A DNA stretch of 12,084 bases from Tateyamaria sp. (GTDB lineage: Bacteria; Pseudomonadota; Alphaproteobacteria; Rhodobacterales; Rhodobacteraceae): assembly GCA_018668195.1 (NCBI GenBank), contig JABITU010000061.1:1-12084 (forward strand). Direction: 5' to 3'. A model generated the notes under the pieces. That model made no database searches. It was not told the origin of the DNA and saw only the letters and a program-made list of their open reading frames with translations. The translations under genes and the position numbers were made by a program. Positions within the stretch are counted from its first letter, which is position 1. Each line of letters opens with the position of its first letter. Shown here piece by piece: positions 1-6,761 of this stretch.

Positions 1-470
1 GTCTGATCCGCGATACACTCGGTGGACGCGGTGATGTATGTCTTGCGGGCACGCACTCTGGCATCATTCTGGTCTATGTGGCGATGAACTTGCCCTTCGT
101 GATCTGGATTTTGCAAAGTTTTATCGTACAGGTGCCTCGGTCGCTTGAAGAAGCAGCGCGCGCTGATGGGGCAGGGCCGTTTCAAGTATTCTTTAAAATT
201 GTGCTTCCCCTGATCAAGCCCGGTCTTGCAGCTGCTGCGATATTTACCTTTCGGATCGCATGGAACGAATATCTGCTGGCCTCTGCTTTGTCGGACCGCG
301 ACACCAAAACTGTCCCGATCCTGATCGTGAACAACATGTCTGAATTCAACGTTGAATGGGGTGTGATCATGGCAACGGGTATGTTGCTGGCTATTCCCCC
401 AATCATATTCACGCTGTTTGCATCAAGACAAATCATCACTGGAATGACGGCTGGAGCGGTTAAGGGCTAA
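1..470 (+). CDS. Carbohydrate ABC transporter permease, MalG type (5' partial)
   Basis: This is the C-terminal part of an inner-membrane permease subunit of a binding-protein-dependent ABC importer. The frame is open from base 3 to the TAA at 468-470, giving 155 residues; the start lies upstream of the window. The EAA loop that contacts the ATPase is clear (EEAARADGAG, then a conserved LP followed by PG), encoded at about 147-226. Hydrophobic segments flank it (LVYVAMNLPFVIWIL before, AAAAIFTF and the MATGMLLAIPPIIFTLFA helix after). The ending RQIITGMTAGAVKG is typical of the MalG side of the sugar-permease family. From family knowledge it should pair with a MalF-like permease, an ATPase and a periplasmic binding protein, presumably encoded upstream. 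The substrate is probably a sugar or polyol, but this cannot be determined here. The stop overlaps the next start by one base (TAATG), implying translational coupling with the b561 gene. Confidence 0.93.
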   Translation, partial: LIRDTLGGRGDVCLAGTHSGIILVYVAMNLPFVIWILQSFIVQVPRSLEEAARADGAGPFQVFFKIVLPLIKPGLAAAAIFTFRIAWNEYLLASALSDRDTKTVPILIVNNMSEFNVEWGVIMATGMLLAIPPIIFTLFASRQIITGMTAGAVKG

Positions 471-1174
471 TGTGGGAATGGCTGCTTTCCGCCGTCGATC
501 CGAGCCGGGCGCACGATGTGGGGTGGGCCGTGTCATGGCACGCCCGTGCCATGGTGTTGGGGTGGGGTATTATGGCACCATCCGTTGTGCTGATTGCACG
601 TTTCTTCAAGGTCATGCCGGGTCAGAATTGGCCCGTTCAGCTGGATAACAAGGTCTGGTGGCGCAGTCATTGGATGGGTCAGTCTGTTGTCTTTGCCCTA
701 ACGTTAATTGGTCTTGCGCTGGTGTGGCCCCCAAGCTGGGCGGGGTTGAGTTTGCACATGATCATGGGCTACTGCGTGCTGATTGGATTGCTGGTACAGA
801 CTGTGCTTGGCATCGCGCGCGGCTCAAAAGGTGGCCCATCAGAGGCTGCGGCTGACGGCTCTCTGCGTGGGGACCATTATGATATGACCTCTCGACGTCT
901 TATTTTCGAACTGGTTCACAAGACAGTGGGCTATTGTCTGCTGACACTTGCCGTAGCAACGATTGTTGTTGGGATGTGGGATGCAAATGCACCTCGCTGG
1001 ATGTGGCTTGTGCTTGTAATTTGGTGGATGTTTTATGTTTGTGCTTTTGCAATGCTACAGCGGGCGGGTATGGCTGTAGACACATATCAAGCCATTTGGG
1101 GCACAGATATTGTGCATCCTGGAAACCAACAACCGATGTCAAATTGGTGGCAACGCACGACAAGGAGAAGGTAA
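470..1174 (+). CDS. Cytochrome b561-domain integral membrane protein
   Basis: A 234-residue membrane protein with about five hydrophobic helices (near 24-46, 68-86, 92-116, 145-168 and 176-198). Four histidines sit at the positions expected for two bis-histidine b-type haems in the eukaryotic/DOMON-like b561 fold: H24 (SWHARAMVLGW), H67 (WRSHWMGQ), H96 (LHMIMGY) and H150 (ELVHKTVGY). The sequence between TM3 and TM4 (GSLRGDHYDMTSRR) also resembles this family. By family knowledge such proteins move electrons across or within the membrane, from ascorbate-like or quinol donors. The donor and acceptor here are unknown. The start overlaps the permease stop, and the TAA at 1172-1174 overlaps the ATG of the SMP-30 gene, so it belongs to the ABC transporter operon. 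The context suggests an electron-transfer step linked to oxidation of the imported substrate, which is inference. Confidence 0.85.
   Translation: MWEWLLSAVDPSRAHDVGWAVSWHARAMVLGWGIMAPSVVLIARFFKVMPGQNWPVQLDNKVWWRSHWMGQSVVFALTLIGLALVWPPSWAGLSLHMIMGYCVLIGLLVQTVLGIARGSKGGPSEAAADGSLRGDHYDMTSRRLIFELVHKTVGYCLLTLAVATIVVGMWDANAPRWMWLVLVIWWMFYVCAFAMLQRAGMAVDTYQAIWGTDIVHPGNQQPMSNWWQRTTRRR
1162..1171 (+). promoter_or_regulatory. Ribosome binding site deciding the SMP-30 start
   Basis: AAGGAGAAGG lies six bases (counted from AAGGAG) before the ATG at 1174. It supports that start over the in-frame ATG at 934, which would bury the N-terminus in the b561 gene and add about 80 cysteine-rich residues unlike the family. 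Confidence 0.75.
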
Positions 1175-2100
1175 TGTTCGGCGTGATTGAGGGAACGAAG
1201 CTCGAAGCGTTGGACCCGTCGTTTGATGCGTGCATCATCGGCCATGCGCGGGTTGAACGTTTGTGGACGGGCGCGCGCTGGTCAGAAGGGCCGGTGTGGT
1301 TCGCAGCTGGTCGCTACCTCCTTTGGTCTGACATTCCGAACAATCGCATCATGCGTTTTGATGAGACTGACGGGTCAGTTTCCGAATTCCGCACGCCCTC
1401 AAATAATAGCAATGGTCACACTGTGGACCGACAGGGTCGGCTGATCAGTTGCGAGCATTTGACCCGTCGCGTCACCCGTACAGAACATGATGGAACGATT
1501 ACCGTTCTGGCAGATGAATTTGGCGGTAAGCGGCTGAACTCTCCGAATGATGTTGTTGTCAAAAGTGACGGATCAATTTGGTTCACAGACCCGTCTTACG
1601 GCATCATGATGGACTATGAGGGGATGCGCGCAAAAAGTGAAATTGGGGCCTGTCACGTCTACCGAATTGATCCAAAAACGCACGATGTCGTTATTGTGGC
1701 GGATGACTATGTTAAGCCAAATGGGTTGGCTTTTTCCCCTGATGAGAGCCTGCTTTACATTGCAGATACAGGGATCACACATACGCCCGGGGGACCTGCG
1801 CATATTCGGTGTCACACTGTCAAAACAGACGGGTCATTGGCTGGGGGCGCGGTATTTGCCAACTGTAGTGACGGTGTCTTTGACGGCTTTCGTGTGGACA
1901 CCGATGGGCGCATTTGGACCTCTGCGGCGGACGGTGTTCATTGCCTGTCTTCCGCAGGCGCATTGATTGGCAAGATTCGAATTCCTGAAATGGTCGCAAA
2001 TGTGTGCTTTGGTGGCCCAAAGTTAAACCGCTTGTTTATTTGTGGAACAACGTCGCTTTATTCTGTCTACCTGAACGTAAACGGTGTTTCCCCGATTTGA
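1174..2100 (+). CDS. SMP-30/gluconolactonase/LRE family protein
   Basis: A 308-residue six-bladed beta-propeller of the SMP-30/gluconolactonase family, whose members hydrolyse sugar lactones using one divalent metal. Family signatures are all present: WSEGPVW with candidate metal ligand E38, the LNSPNDVVV segment with N125, the KPNGLAFSPDE segment with N183, and the DGFRVDTDGRIW segment with D237. The matching residues in characterised members are Glu, Asn, Asn and Asp, so the metal site looks intact. No signal peptide is evident, so it is probably cytoplasmic. The gene starts inside the b561 stop codon (TAATG) and follows a strong ribosome binding site. Placed behind a sugar-type ABC importer, it most likely opens a lactone formed by oxidation of the imported sugar or polyol. 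The exact lactone is not known, and several members of this family act on non-sugar substrates. Confidence 0.9.
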   Translation: MFGVIEGTKLEALDPSFDACIIGHARVERLWTGARWSEGPVWFAAGRYLLWSDIPNNRIMRFDETDGSVSEFRTPSNNSNGHTVDRQGRLISCEHLTRRVTRTEHDGTITVLADEFGGKRLNSPNDVVVKSDGSIWFTDPSYGIMMDYEGMRAKSEIGACHVYRIDPKTHDVVIVADDYVKPNGLAFSPDESLLYIADTGITHTPGGPAHIRCHTVKTDGSLAGGAVFANCSDGVFDGFRVDTDGRIWTSAADGVHCLSSAGALIGKIRIPEMVANVCFGGPKLNRLFICGTTSLYSVYLNVNGVSPI

Positions 2101-2125
2101 ATTGAACGTACAAAGGTTTGCAAAT

Positions 2126-2557
2126 ATGACGTATATTCACGAGACGCTTGAGCTGACGCATGCTGCTGCCCTCGAAATGTTGAGCGCCGCAATTGCAGCC
2201 GCTGAGTCCATAGATCAGCCCCAGTGTATTGTTATCGTGGATAAAAGTGGTGAAACCCTCGCAAGTATCCGAATGACGGGTGCTAAATTTCTCAGCATGT
2301 TGAGCGCGCGCACGAAAGCCCGCACGGCGGCCTCTATCAAGGCCGATAGCGGCGCTATTCCTGCGCATGTGGCACCTTTGATTGCCGCCGCGACCCAAGA
2401 TCAGGTCACTGGGTTAGACGGTGGCTTGCCGATATTTGTCAAAGGTATACTTGTCGGTGCTATTGGGGTTGGCTCTGGTAGTCCGCAACAGGATATCGCT
2501 GTGGGCAAAGCTGCAATTGCCGCTCTGGATGCACTTGTCGGGACGTCCGAAAGCTAA
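2126..2557 (+). CDS. GlcG/HbpS-family (DUF336) small protein
   Basis: A 143-residue protein made of one GlcG/HbpS domain. Characteristic features are the VIVDKSGETLASIRMTGA segment near the N-terminus, a KART-type helix after it, and the C-terminal GGLPIFVKG and GAIGVGSGSPQQD motifs. Family members include haem-binding HbpS-like proteins and GlcG of the glycolate locus; many have no known function, and some are thought to be enzyme-like. The ATG at 2126 is chosen because AAAGG lies nine bases upstream and the protein then begins right at the domain. The in-frame ATG at 2084 would overlap the SMP-30 gene and add 14 unrelated residues. The gap from the SMP-30 stop is 25 bases, so it is probably the last gene of the ABC transporter operon. 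Occurring with a cytochrome b561 makes a haem-related role attractive but unproven. Confidence 0.85.
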   Translation: MTYIHETLELTHAAALEMLSAAIAAAESIDQPQCIVIVDKSGETLASIRMTGAKFLSMLSARTKARTAASIKADSGAIPAHVAPLIAAATQDQVTGLDGGLPIFVKGILVGAIGVGSGSPQQDIAVGKAAIAALDALVGTSES

Positions 2558-2559
2558 GC

Positions 2560-2737
2560 CGACAACGAACCGCGAATAAAACGCGCTGAGGGATGCCGCA
2601 TTGTAATTGTGAGCTTTAACATTGGTCGCATATTGCCGATACGCATAGGATTGTTCCTTGCAGTAACGATTTAGAGCCTTCGACAAAATACCTGTGCCAT
2701 CACGCATAGCCAAATGCATTGAAAATTCTGATTTCAT
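2560..2737 (-). pseudogene. Possible truncated gene remnant of unknown family
   Basis: Between two convergent operons the minus strand stays open from an ATG at 2735-2737. It reads like natural protein in this interval, with segments such as MRDGTGILSKALNRYCKEQ and AYRQYATNVKAHNYNAA. The same frame then runs on, antisense, into the GlcG-family gene to 2414, where it is surely not coding. I do not recognise a family. It may be the 5' end of a gene whose remainder was lost, or chance. No clear ribosome binding site precedes it. Confidence 0.2.
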
Positions 2738-2773
2738 GCAAGTTTAGTTGGTGTAGATTTTTTGCAAAGCGCT

Positions 2774-3592
2774 TTAGGTTTCTAAAAGTGCCGTTGTGAT
2801 TGCGCTCTTTGGGTCGCTCAGTCCCTCGATAACGGTAAAGTGGTTGTGCTGGCAGTCTATTGCGCTGACGATCTGCGCGTCTAGGCCGCTCCACATTTGT
2901 GCTAACAGTTCAGTTTGGCGAATGAACTCTGGTCGCTCGCCTCCTCCAACCCAACCCGTCACGGGTGCGGTTGTGATTGGGCGCAATAAGGCTGCGCTTT
3001 CTGCGTGTGCCTCAGTGTCATCAAGGCGCAGAATATCGTTCATCTTGGTGTGCAGCAATGGCCTCAGGTCATGAAGGCCACTGATAGAAAGTGTATGATT
3101 AATCCGCTCCAAAATATTGGTACACAGAGGGCTGGTGCTGCTGACCATGCGGGACGCGAGATGGCCACCAGCGGAATGCCCGCTTAATTTGATCGGTCCA
3201 GCAACACGCGCGCTGACCTTTGTGATGGCTGCACCTATTTGCGCGGTCATTTTGTGGATGCGCGCCTCTGGTGCCAGAGTGTAACTGGGCAAGCAGACTG
3301 CCCAGCCATTTGCCCGTGCGCCTTCGGCGAGGTCCGACCAAAAAGATTTATCTAACCGCATCCAAAAACCACCATGGATGAAAACCACCACGCCTTTGGG
3401 CGTGCCATCGGGCCAGATTAAATCGAATTTTTCGCGGGGGTGGTCACCATAAGCAATGTCTTCCTCGATGTGCACACCGCAGCCGCGATAAGCCGCAGCA
3501 TTGTCCGCCCAAAGACCGGGCAAAGCCTCTGATCCTGCGATATGTGCCATATTGGCAAAAGCATCGTCCCAATCTTTTGTCGGTTGCAGCAC
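2774..3592 (-). CDS. Alpha/beta hydrolase, kynurenine formamidase-like
   Basis: A 272-residue alpha/beta hydrolase when started at the GTG at 3590-3592. Motifs in order are the oxyanion-hole HGG at 73-75 (VFIHGGFW), the nucleophile elbow GHSAGG with S140, and a C-terminal HF with probable catalytic H251. The acid is probably in the VGGGERPEF segment (around E219). The HGGFW form is typical of the kynurenine-formamidase-like and carboxylesterase groups, so it should cleave an ester or amide; the actual substrate is unknown. The GTG lies four bases after the monooxygenase stop with AGCGGGG upstream, and the protein then begins at the conserved WDDAFANMAHIAG region. An in-frame ATG at 3769 would add 59 residues overlapping the monooxygenase and is unlikely. 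This is the third gene of the cupin-monooxygenase-hydrolase operon, and probably hydrolyses the monooxygenase product or a later intermediate. Confidence 0.85.
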   Translation of the reverse strand: MLQPTKDWDDAFANMAHIAGSEALPGLWADNAAAYRGCGVHIEEDIAYGDHPREKFDLIWPDGTPKGVVVFIHGGFWMRLDKSFWSDLAEGARANGWAVCLPSYTLAPEARIHKMTAQIGAAITKVSARVAGPIKLSGHSAGGHLASRMVSSTSPLCTNILERINHTLSISGLHDLRPLLHTKMNDILRLDDTEAHAESAALLRPITTAPVTGWVGGGERPEFIRQTELLAQMWSGLDAQIVSAIDCQHNHFTVIEGLSDPKSAITTALLET

Positions 3593-3596
3593 GTGA

Positions 3597-5084
3597 TTAC
3601 CCCGCTTGGTATTGTGGTGTTGATGCAAGGAACGACCCATATGCCGGGGCGTTGGGATAGGAAAATTGTTCTGCCAATGGGTTGCTCCGTTTCTTTTGCG
3701 ACGCTCCCATATCTGCAAGTAGTTCATCGAAATGTTTGAAATGGAACGGGGCCGAACACAGACCGCCATATATTTTGGCTGCGGGGCGTTCGTTGCGTTT
3801 CCAATTCAACATCATATCGATGTTTTTGTTCATATCGGCTTGGTTTGGTTGGTTTTTCAATTGGCCATCCGCGTAACGAACAAGCCAATTCGCGATCATC
3901 TCAGCAGACAGAACCGTGCAGAAACTTGAGTTAAATCCGACAAAGCCCATGTCCGGCAGATCTGGGTTCACAGCCAATCGGTAGACACGGTATTGGCCGT
4001 CGTCTTCAATTAGTTTTTCCTGATACTGTTGCGGTAGATATGGCACGCCAAGTTTCCAGCCCACGGCCAGAACAGCCACGTCACAAGGCACTGTATCGCC
4101 TGTTGTCAGCCGTAAACCATCTTCGGTGTAACTGTCAAAAGTTCCTAAAACAGTATTAATTTGCCCCTTATCGAGACATTCGATCAAGCCGGGGGTGACG
4201 ATGGGCACCGAACAGGATACTTCCTTTTCGATCGGTGTCGTGGGCACCATATTGTGCTTTTTCATTTTCAGTTGCGTTTTTAGCAGAGTCTCAAGACCAC
4301 GGAAGTTTACCCATACCAAAGGTTTCAACACTGCCGCAATTATGCGCTGCAGCGGGTTTTTTCCCCACTGGTTAAACTGCTGCTCTTGTGCGCGCATATA
4401 CAGCAAGCGTTTAAAGTTTATCCCACCGACAAAATATGGCACCCGCCAGACGTTTTCAAGGTACACGAGCCTAACTGACTTTGCACCGTTCTGAACCGCG
4501 TTAACCGCAATGTCGGTGGCGGATTTTGATCCGCCAAGCACAACAACATGCTTTCCCTGACACGCGGTTGGATCCGTGTATTCAGACGAATGCATGACTT
4601 GACCGCCGCGATCAACAAAGCCGTCTTGGCCGGGATGGGTGATGATGTTTTTTTCTGAGAACTGGCCCGTACAGATCGAGACAAAGTCAAAATCCTCGGA
4701 CCATGTCTGATTGCCCGCTTCGACGGTGAGGGTCCAGCCCGGCCGACCATCTGCACGGCGCTCCATCGTCTTTACGTTTGTACTCAAGCGAAACAAGCGC
4801 GCTGTTTTGTGCTTTTCGGCGTAAGAATGTAGATAGGCGTGCACTTGCGGCCCTTTGGGCCATTCAGGGTAATCATCAGGCATGGGATGATCGGTGTAGC
4901 AATACAGGTCTTTTGGTGATTGCGTTTGCACATCTGGGTAGGATCGCGAAATTTCCCAAACGCCGCCAAAATCATGGCTACGTTCGAAACCGCAGACACG
5001 GTGCCCTTTTTCGTCGAATGCTTTGGCTGCAGCCAGCCCGCTAACACCGCCGCCAATAATGGCGACCTTCTTTCGATTTACCAT
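3597..5084 (-). CDS. Flavin-containing monooxygenase (class B, FAD/NADPH)
   Basis: A 495-residue flavoprotein monooxygenase. The FAD-binding Rossmann motif GGGVSG is at residues 11-16, followed by an ERSHDFGGVW segment typical of FMOs. A variant of the FMO/Baeyer-Villiger fingerprint spans F156 to Y169 with G160/G161, H165 and S166. The NADPH-binding motif GGSKSATD is at 184-191. The late segment AVGWKLGVPYLP, also FMO-like, is present. Such enzymes use NADPH and O2 to oxygenate N, S or carbonyl groups through a C4a-hydroperoxyflavin. The sequence alone does not separate heteroatom oxidation from Baeyer-Villiger chemistry. The start is supported by AAGGGG at 5093-5098, eight bases upstream and overlapping the cupin stop, and the cupin gene ends only 12 bases before. 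It is tightly packed with the hydrolase downstream, which suggests successive steps of one route. Confidence 0.9.
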   Translation of the reverse strand: MVNRKKVAIIGGGVSGLAAAKAFDEKGHRVCGFERSHDFGGVWEISRSYPDVQTQSPKDLYCYTDHPMPDDYPEWPKGPQVHAYLHSYAEKHKTARLFRLSTNVKTMERRADGRPGWTLTVEAGNQTWSEDFDFVSICTGQFSEKNIITHPGQDGFVDRGGQVMHSSEYTDPTACQGKHVVVLGGSKSATDIAVNAVQNGAKSVRLVYLENVWRVPYFVGGINFKRLLYMRAQEQQFNQWGKNPLQRIIAAVLKPLVWVNFRGLETLLKTQLKMKKHNMVPTTPIEKEVSCSVPIVTPGLIECLDKGQINTVLGTFDSYTEDGLRLTTGDTVPCDVAVLAVGWKLGVPYLPQQYQEKLIEDDGQYRVYRLAVNPDLPDMGFVGFNSSFCTVLSAEMIANWLVRYADGQLKNQPNQADMNKNIDMMLNWKRNERPAAKIYGGLCSAPFHFKHFDELLADMGASQKKRSNPLAEQFSYPNAPAYGSFLASTPQYQAG

Positions 5085-5096
5085 TGTTGCAACCCC

Positions 5097-5537
5097 TTAA
5101 GCTTCTGCAGGGGGTGGCAGGAAGTCCACCTCGTGCATGGCAGAAAGGCGAACCAGCTCTTCCGGGTCCGTTACGCCATCTAATTGTGTGAATAGTTCAA
5201 ATAGTTTACGCGCAGGTGCAACGCCAAAAACGCAAGTCGCCTCAGCGCCGGATCGGTTAAAGATACCATGCGCTTCACCCATCGGCATGCGCACAACATC
5301 ACCTGGCCCCGCTTTGTGAATATCGTCCAAAAACTCAATCTCGAGATTGCCCGATAGAACGTTGATCCACTCATCTTGCGTTGGATGAATATGTGGTGGA
5401 ACAAATGTGTCTGCTGGAATTGTCGCATGCCAGATGAATGTGTTTGGACTAACCAGTTTCGGCACATAGGTCTGCCCCACAACATTCCATGACATGTTTT
5501 CAATGCCGTCAGCTGCAGATGTGATTCCCTTTTCCAT
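5097..5537 (-). CDS. Small cupin-domain protein
   Basis: A 146-residue single-domain cupin. Motif 1 shows the metal-binding pattern H49-x-H51-x4-E56 within PPHIHPTQDEW followed by LSGNLEIEF. Motif 2 is PMGEAHGIFN with H90 as the fourth ligand. The metal site therefore appears complete. Cupins of this size may be dioxygenases, isomerases, lyases or non-enzymatic binding proteins; I cannot choose. The start is supported by AAGGGAGAA about eight bases before the ATG. It is the first gene of the minus-strand operon, 12 bases ahead of the flavin monooxygenase and divergent from the AraC regulator. The context makes a catabolic role with the monooxygenase and hydrolase likely. Confidence 0.85.
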   Translation of the reverse strand: MEKGITSAADGIENMSWNVVGQTYVPKLVSPNTFIWHATIPADTFVPPHIHPTQDEWINVLSGNLEIEFLDDIHKAGPGDVVRMPMGEAHGIFNRSGAEATCVFGVAPARKLFELFTQLDGVTDPEELVRLSAMHEVDFLPPPAEA

Positions 5538-5686
5538 CTTGTTCTTCTCCCTTTTTCTTCCACTTCAGTATGTGCCATGTTTCTGACAGGCATTATCCAA
5601 AAAGCGAACCAAAGTGCTTTAGGCTTGAAACAAAGGAGGGTATTAGCCAAACTACTGCACAAGAGTGTGCAGTAGATGGACAAGTC
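5538..5686. promoter_or_regulatory. Divergent promoter region, cupin operon / araC-type gene
   Basis: This 149-base region separates the cupin start from the preferred AraC start and must hold promoters in both directions. For the cupin operon a GATAAT -10-like hexamer lies on the minus strand at 5592-5597, about 55 bases before the cupin ATG, but no convincing -35 is visible. On the plus strand an unusually strong Shine-Dalgarno-like AAAGGAGGG at 5632-5640 has no ATG, GTG or TTG at a usable distance. A perfect inverted repeat follows it. Confidence 0.45.
5652..5675. repeat. Perfect 10-bp inverted repeat, candidate operator or RNA hairpin
   Basis: The arms CTACTGCACA (5652-5661) and TGTGCAGTAG (5666-5675) are exact reverse complements separated by the four bases AGAG. 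The element sits 11 bases before the preferred AraC start codon and about 115 bases upstream of the cupin start. There is no T-tract after it, so it is not a typical terminator. It could be a DNA operator for a dimeric regulator or, in the RNA, a hairpin covering the translation-start region of the regulator gene. Confidence 0.6.
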
Positions 5687-6655
5687 ATGGAGTATTTAGC
5701 CGCATTTCCGCTTGTGCGGACAGACAACTTGGATGAAGCCCGGCACAGGGTCACTGAAAAGTTTTGCGACCACAAGTTAAATAAGTCTTCTCGTTTTGAT
5801 GAATTGGCAGTGCGGCACAATCATGTCGCTGGCAGGCATGTGTCGATTAATTATTTGCACTACGGTGCGGATGTCACAATCGACCCCGGCATGCTGCAGG
5901 ATTTCTATTTGTTGCAGGTGCCATTGACCGGTGCCGCCTTTGTGCGTCACCGAGGGCGTGAAATCGTGGCCAGCCCGCAAACCGCCACGCTACTCAACCC
6001 AGATCGTGAAACGCATATGCAGTGGCGCGGGGATTGTCGCAAATTATTGTTGCAAATCGACAAGAGTTTTTTGGGCCAAATTGCAGAAGAGCTGTTAGGT
6101 CGCCCCACACCGGGTCCTGTCAGATTTGATCCGGTGGTTAATCTGCAAGCATCCCCTGGGCGCAAAATTCGCAATATCTTGACGCGTGCGGCTTTGATGG
6201 CAGGAAAAGGGTCATTATTCGGACGAATCCAGCAAGCGCAAGATTTGTGGACGGAAACTGAATTGGTGTCGAACCTGCTGATGCATCAAACGAGTAACAT
6301 ATCCCATATCCTAGAAGCGGTGGACAATACTGCGCCCCCGGGGGACATAAAGCGCGCCATTTCTTATATCCACGACAACCTGGCGGAACCAATCACACTG
6401 AACGATATCGCAAGACAATCGGGGGTGAACGCGCGAACCCTGCAAAAAGCGTTTCAGCGCACCTTTGGTAAATCCCCGATGCAAGTTCTACGCGAGGCCC
6501 GACTTGATGCTGCGCATTATTACCTGTCAGTAAAACAAGACGCGCCAAGCGTTACCGACGCGGCTTATCGGGCTGGGTTCTCGCATCTTGGGCGGTTTTC
6601 GCAGGCGTATAAAGCCCGCTTTGGCAGGCTTCCCAGTGAACAGACGATTGTATAA
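5687..6655 (+). CDS. AraC-family transcriptional regulator
   Basis: A 322-residue regulator with an N-terminal cupin-like sensor of the AraC-binding-like type (roughly residues 10-200, with the FPLVRTDNLDEARHRV opening common to this group). The C-terminal AraC/XylS DNA-binding domain lies at about 220-320. Two helix-turn-helix units are visible: ITLNDIARQSGVNARTLQKAF, and the second ending in VTDAAYRAGFSHLGRFSQAYKARFG, the classic family signature. I chose the ATG at 5687 because the protein then begins with the conserved sensor domain. Starting at the in-frame ATG at 5570 would add 39 unlike residues and would place the inverted repeat inside the coding region. The gene is divergent from the cupin-monooxygenase-hydrolase operon and is the obvious candidate to activate it in response to the substrate. 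Confidence 0.88.
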   Translation: MEYLAAFPLVRTDNLDEARHRVTEKFCDHKLNKSSRFDELAVRHNHVAGRHVSINYLHYGADVTIDPGMLQDFYLLQVPLTGAAFVRHRGREIVASPQTATLLNPDRETHMQWRGDCRKLLLQIDKSFLGQIAEELLGRPTPGPVRFDPVVNLQASPGRKIRNILTRAALMAGKGSLFGRIQQAQDLWTETELVSNLLMHQTSNISHILEAVDNTAPPGDIKRAISYIHDNLAEPITLNDIARQSGVNARTLQKAFQRTFGKSPMQVLREARLDAAHYYLSVKQDAPSVTDAAYRAGFSHLGRFSQAYKARFGRLPSEQTIV

Positions 6656-6761
6656 ACTGAATTCCTCCCTTTTTTACCTCGGTTAGTGACGCTTGGTAGG
6701 TTCATTGCGCACAGTATTTGGTCCCTGATTGACCATCTGCATTGGCGACTGGCTTAAAGCA

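Noticed and set aside
934..1173. N-terminal extension of the SMP-30 protein within the b561 gene
   Set aside because: The extension is cysteine-rich and unlike the family, overlaps a convincing gene, and a good ribosome site with an ATG exists at 1174.
2766..2775. AAAGCGCTTT palindrome at the end of the hydrolase gene as a terminator
   Set aside because: It has no loop and overlaps the stop codon; too short to form a stable terminator stem.
6656..6680. Terminator after the AraC-type gene
   Set aside because: A T-run is present but I find no GC-rich stem immediately before it.
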